A stretch of DNA of 63,199 nucleotides from positions 1 to 63,199 of the forward strand of contig LXFE01000411.1 in the NCBI GenBank assembly GCA_001929475.1, in the 5' to 3' direction. The notes beneath the pieces were generated by a model that did not search any database, had not been told where the DNA came from, and saw only the letters and a list, made by a program, of their open reading frames with translations. Shown piece after piece: positions 60,391 through 63,199 of this stretch. Position 1 is the first letter of the stretch. The number at the start of each line of letters is the position of its first letter. The DNA is from Neolecta irregularis DAH-3 (Eukaryota > Ascomycota > Neolectomycetes > Neolectales > Neolectaceae). A program made the translations under genes and the position numbers.

Positions 60391-60706
60391 GGATGTCCTT
60401 TTTATCCGTTTTTTTGCTTCTGGTTTGTTAAAATTGTAGGGGGATAAGAACAGGGTACGTTAAATGAAGACGGAACCCGTTTATGTGGAAAGAAGAGTAA
60501 CCGATAGTTCTCTCCAAGCAAAGCAAGATCTTGGTGGAGTCTTGTGTTTGGGGGCAAGAAATGAACTTTCATATTTATCCAGGAAAATGGGCGATCGAGT
60601 AAAAAAGTGTCTCAAAAGTGAATCAAAAAATGTCGCAGACAAATTTTATGGGGATAATTATAAAACCCCCCGCGACCTTGCGCTTCTCACATCCCAAACC
60701 AAGTTT

Positions 60707-60973
60707 ATGTTTATCCCGGTTTTAATGGTGGCAGGTGTGTTTGTATCAGCGATGCCGGTCGAGCAACACCATCGTGCATATCACCTTCCAATTCAACTAG
60801 ACGGGAATCCACAAGCGTTTTTCCACAAGCCGTCGGAAAGAGACTCTCCGTCATTCAATTTACAAAAAAGAAATCAACCGCAAGGGTTTTCTAAAGACAA
60901 TTTCGGAAAAGCGTCTGCTTTGAATAATCCAACACCAAACAGGATGAAGGAACGATACAACATGTTTTTCTGA
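60707..60973 (+). CDS. Small secreted protein candidate, 88 residues
   Basis: From Met 60707 the protein begins MFIPVLMVAGVFVSAMPVEQ, a short hydrophobic core followed by an Ala-x cleavage-like site. This is a plausible signal peptide. The mature part is hydrophilic, rich in Pro, Asn, Gln, His and Lys, has no cysteine and contains a dibasic LQKR site that a Kex2-type protease could cut. It ends MKERYNMFF at 60973. The same frame is open back to about 60464, which would bury the hydrophobic segment inside a 169-residue protein, so the start is an inference. I recognise no family. Possible roles include a peptide precursor, cell-wall protein or host-interaction protein. Confidence 0.45.
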   Translation: MFIPVLMVAGVFVSAMPVEQHHRAYHLPIQLDGNPQAFFHKPSERDSPSFNLQKRNQPQGFSKDNFGKASALNNPTPNRMKERYNMFF

Positions 60974-61245
60974 GGCGGGCCTGTATATCAGATGGACAGC
61001 GAGCAGACGATGGAATAAGAAGAGGTCGTACAATACCCCTATCTTTTGTATAGCGACTTTTGCATTTTTAATGTTTGCGAGAAAACACAAAAGTCTAATG
61101 TATATCCAATATTTCTTATCGATCAGCGCGATCTAGATGTAGATTTCTTCTTGTTTTTTCAGGATTGATTGTCCGTGGTCGATACCTTTTTTCACTTTTG
61201 GAAATTGTCTCACTTATTGAGTTCGTCGCGTTCAAACACGTATTT

Positions 61246-63136
61246 ATGGACGAAAAGGGATGTAATACGCAAGATGAGGATGCCGAGAAACTTGCTCAGA
61301 TGGGGTATACCCCGGAACTCTTGAGAAACTTTTCAGTGTGGAGTTTACTGGCTGTTGGATTGTTTGTGCCCTTTGCGGGCGATTTCTAAGGGTTGCAGTT
61401 CAATTACGAACTCGTGGTATGGAATTACGACTGCGATGATCACTGGGATTGTATCAGGTGGTCCTGTCGTTATTATCTATGGCATTCTTTTAATCGGATG
61501 CGTTTCGCTTTGTGTTGGAATTTCTTTATCAGAGTTGTCAAGTGCGTTTCCAAATAGCGGTGGACAGTATTTCTGGACAAGGCAATTGGCCCCGCAAAAG
61601 TATTCTCGGGTTTTAAGTTATCTTACTGGGTCCCTTGGATGGGCGGGCGCTGTATTCGCTAGTGCGAGCACCGCGCTTGGTATTGCGCAGGCAATTGTGG
61701 GGATTTACGTCTTTCAACATCCGGATGCAAGTCTGTGCTAGAACGCTATTGAATGCTAGATCGTAATCAAGCCGTGGATGAATTTTGTTGCCTATCAGTT
61801 GATCAATTCGGTTGCCTTTATTTTCAATTTATACGAAAAGGGTCTTCCGGTTATCAGTACAACATCCTGTTCGTCCAGGGGAGGTATAATCTGACGACTA
61901 GTATGGATAAGTCTTGCCAGCGTAAGCGTGATCACAATCACGGTTGTGTCGGTGTCGCATCCAAAACAACAGACACGGTAAGCAAATCTCTAGAGTTGGC
62001 GTTGAGTGTCACCAGTGAGGTATTCCGCAACTTTAAAAATGAAACGGGATGGGAGTCGAATGTTGTTACATTCATCCTTGGATTAATTAACGTCAACTGG
62101 GCGTTTTCTTGCGTATTTCCACGTATGCTGCTGTGGTGACCTTTTAGCTTGACGCGGCAACCCATATGGCGGAAGAGATCCCACAACCGGAACGGAATGT
62201 TCCCAAAGCATTGATCGGGACGGTATTTATTGGAATGGCGAGTGCGTTTTTTTACAGTGTGACGATGTTCTTTTCGACCAAAGATATTGTGAGTGTGATT
62301 GACACGCCAACAGGGTACTCTATTATATTTGAAGATGAATGACGGTACAGCTTCCCAGCTGTTGAGTTGTACTATCAAGCGCTGGGAGCCAGAGGTGGGG
62401 CCGTTATCATGGGGTGTATGGTTGTGGTAACTGGGGTTGGATGCCTTATTGCGGTGCATACTTGGCAGAGTCGGTTAATGTGGAGCTTTGCTCGTGATGG
62501 CGGGTTCGTTAAAAGTTCAGTGTATGTGGTTTGGTGCCGGGAATGCTAATTTGTTGAGGCTTTCCCGAATCCATCCCACGCTGGGTGTTCCTGTTAATGC
62601 GCATATCGCCAGCAATGGAATTGTTGCCATTCTCGGGTGTTTGTATTTGGCGTCGTCGACTGGTGATGATGTTTTTGTGCGGGTCTGACGAGAGTAGCGT
62701 TTAATTCCATGGTTGTGGGTACGATTGTGTTTCTGTACCTGTCATATTCTGTTCCAATTGTGTGCATGCTTGCGAGAGGAAGAGAGAGCGTGCCGCACGG
62801 GCCCTTTTGGCTAGGAAAATGGGGACAATTAGCCAATTATGTTACATTATTCTGGACCATGTGGACGCTTGTGTTTTATAATTTCCCATTCCGATATCCT
62901 GCAAGAGGGGATAGCATGAGTAAGGGAGTATTAAGTGTGACTAATTTGAAATAGACTATTTCTGTTGTGTTCTAGCAGTATACCTCTTGTTTCTTTTGGT
63001 AGACTGGTTTGTCAGAGGGCGAAGGGAATTTGTGGGATTAGTAAGCTTGTTCCATGCGTCTACTAACAGCAAGCGTGAAAAGGTGACAAAGGAGAATTGT
63101 GAAGCTAGACGGATTGAATGTGAAGTGAAGAATTGA
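61246..63136 (+). CDS. Amino-acid/choline-type permease (APC superfamily)
   Basis: This plasma-membrane uptake permease is related to the fungal GABA/choline/amino-acid transporter group (12 helices expected). Spliced, it begins MDEKGCNTQDEDAEKLAQMG, then RNFSVWSLLAVG|FSITNSWYGIT. GGQYFWTRQLAPQKYSRVLS, TNWAF-like NVNWAFSC|LDAATHMAEEVP-type residues (seen as HMAEEIPQPERNVPKALIGT), CLIAVHTWQSRLMWSFARDG and PHGPFWLGKWGQL follow. Nine introns (37, 33, 45, 38, 35, 36, 55, 35 and 35 nt) keep phase throughout. Intron 2 (61727-61759) has a GCAAGT donor. Without splicing it would look broken, but the joined frame is intact. The C-terminal codons and the TGA (63134-63136) lie in a 19-bp minisatellite. 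Confidence 0.87.
61727..61759 (+). other. GC-AG intron in permease gene
   Basis: The exon ends CATCCGGAT (His-Pro-Asp). The 33-nt intron starts GCAAGT, the classical GC-AG consensus, and ends GAATGCTAG before ATCGTAATCAAGCCG. Nearby GT donors either break the frame or remove the conserved HPD. Confidence 0.75.
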
Positions 63137-63199
63137 AGAATTGAATGTGAAGTGAAGAATTGAATGTGAAGTGAAGAATTGAATGTGAAGTGAAGAATT
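63116..63199. repeat. 19-bp minisatellite at the window end
   Basis: The unit GAATGTGAAGTGAAGAATT occurs at 63116-63134. An 8-bp partial unit (63135-63142) follows, then three perfect copies at 63143-63161, 63162-63180 and 63181-63199. The window ends exactly at a unit border, so the array probably continues or was truncated in assembly. The permease stop codon is formed at the first junction. Confidence 0.97.

Noticed and set aside
61741-62540. Permease appearing to be a pseudogene with many stops
   Set aside because: All stops fall in short introns, and removing nine phase-consistent introns restores one intact frame.

Overview
This window is nuclear DNA of a filamentous ascomycete (Pezizomycotina). 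The evidence is split genes with spliceosomal introns and single-copy fungal housekeeping genes: CBC2, NUP82, CCT8, BEM2, a SconB/Met30 F-box protein, CDC37, calmodulin, IML1, YAF9, DBP9 and SLC1. It also carries an LDB19-type arrestin and a single Sfp-type phosphopantetheinyl transferase. I cannot name the class or genus. There are no operons, ribosome binding sites, CRISPR arrays or rRNA genes, and I could support no tRNA. The most striking genome-wide trait is intron size. Nearly every intron I could place by protein homology and reading phase is about 33-45 nt long, and several use a GC donor instead of GT.

Layout. 1-5.3 kb is a gene-poor left edge with a degenerate direct repeat and a GC-rich patch. 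5.3-17 kb holds a TALE homeobox gene, the divergent pair CBC2/NUP82, an arrestin-like LDB19 homologue, a decayed MFS transporter, a phosphopantetheinyl transferase and CCT8. 17-28 kb holds a very large RasGEF-like/RhoGAP protein (BEM2), an HMG-box protein resembling INO80 subunit Nhp10, the sulfur-regulatory F-box/WD40 protein SconB and clathrin light chain. 28-40.6 kb holds a mitochondrial ABC exporter (MDL1 type), CDC37, calmodulin, a mitochondrial PPR-like protein, COQ11, BFR2 and SYF2. 40.9-48.6 kb holds IML1, YAF9, DBP9 and a doubtful small gene. 49-63 kb holds a glycogen-targeting PP1 regulator (CBM21), a long gene-free AT-rich stretch with inverted repeats, SLC1, a pseudogene fragment of the splicing factor RSE1, a cyclin-like gene, an unrecognised gene, an intact MFS transporter, a small secreted protein and an amino-acid/choline-type permease. 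The permease stop codon lies inside a 19-bp minisatellite that runs to the end of the window.

The genes do not form one pathway. Several pairs share short divergent promoters (CBC2/NUP82, PPR/COQ11, IML1/YAF9) and several converge closely (COQ11/BFR2, YAF9/DBP9). Splicing and RNA functions recur (CBC2, SYF2, the RSE1 relic), as do chromatin factors (YAF9, Nhp10-like), but nothing in the sequence ties them together. Two gene relics (MFS and RSE1) carry in-frame stops compatible with C-to-T decay. I found no convincing undescribed multi-gene system. The best leads are the intron features, the COQ11 splice-site anomaly, the YAF9/IML1 antisense overlap, the RSE1 relic, the secreted peptide and the repeat-generated stop codon.
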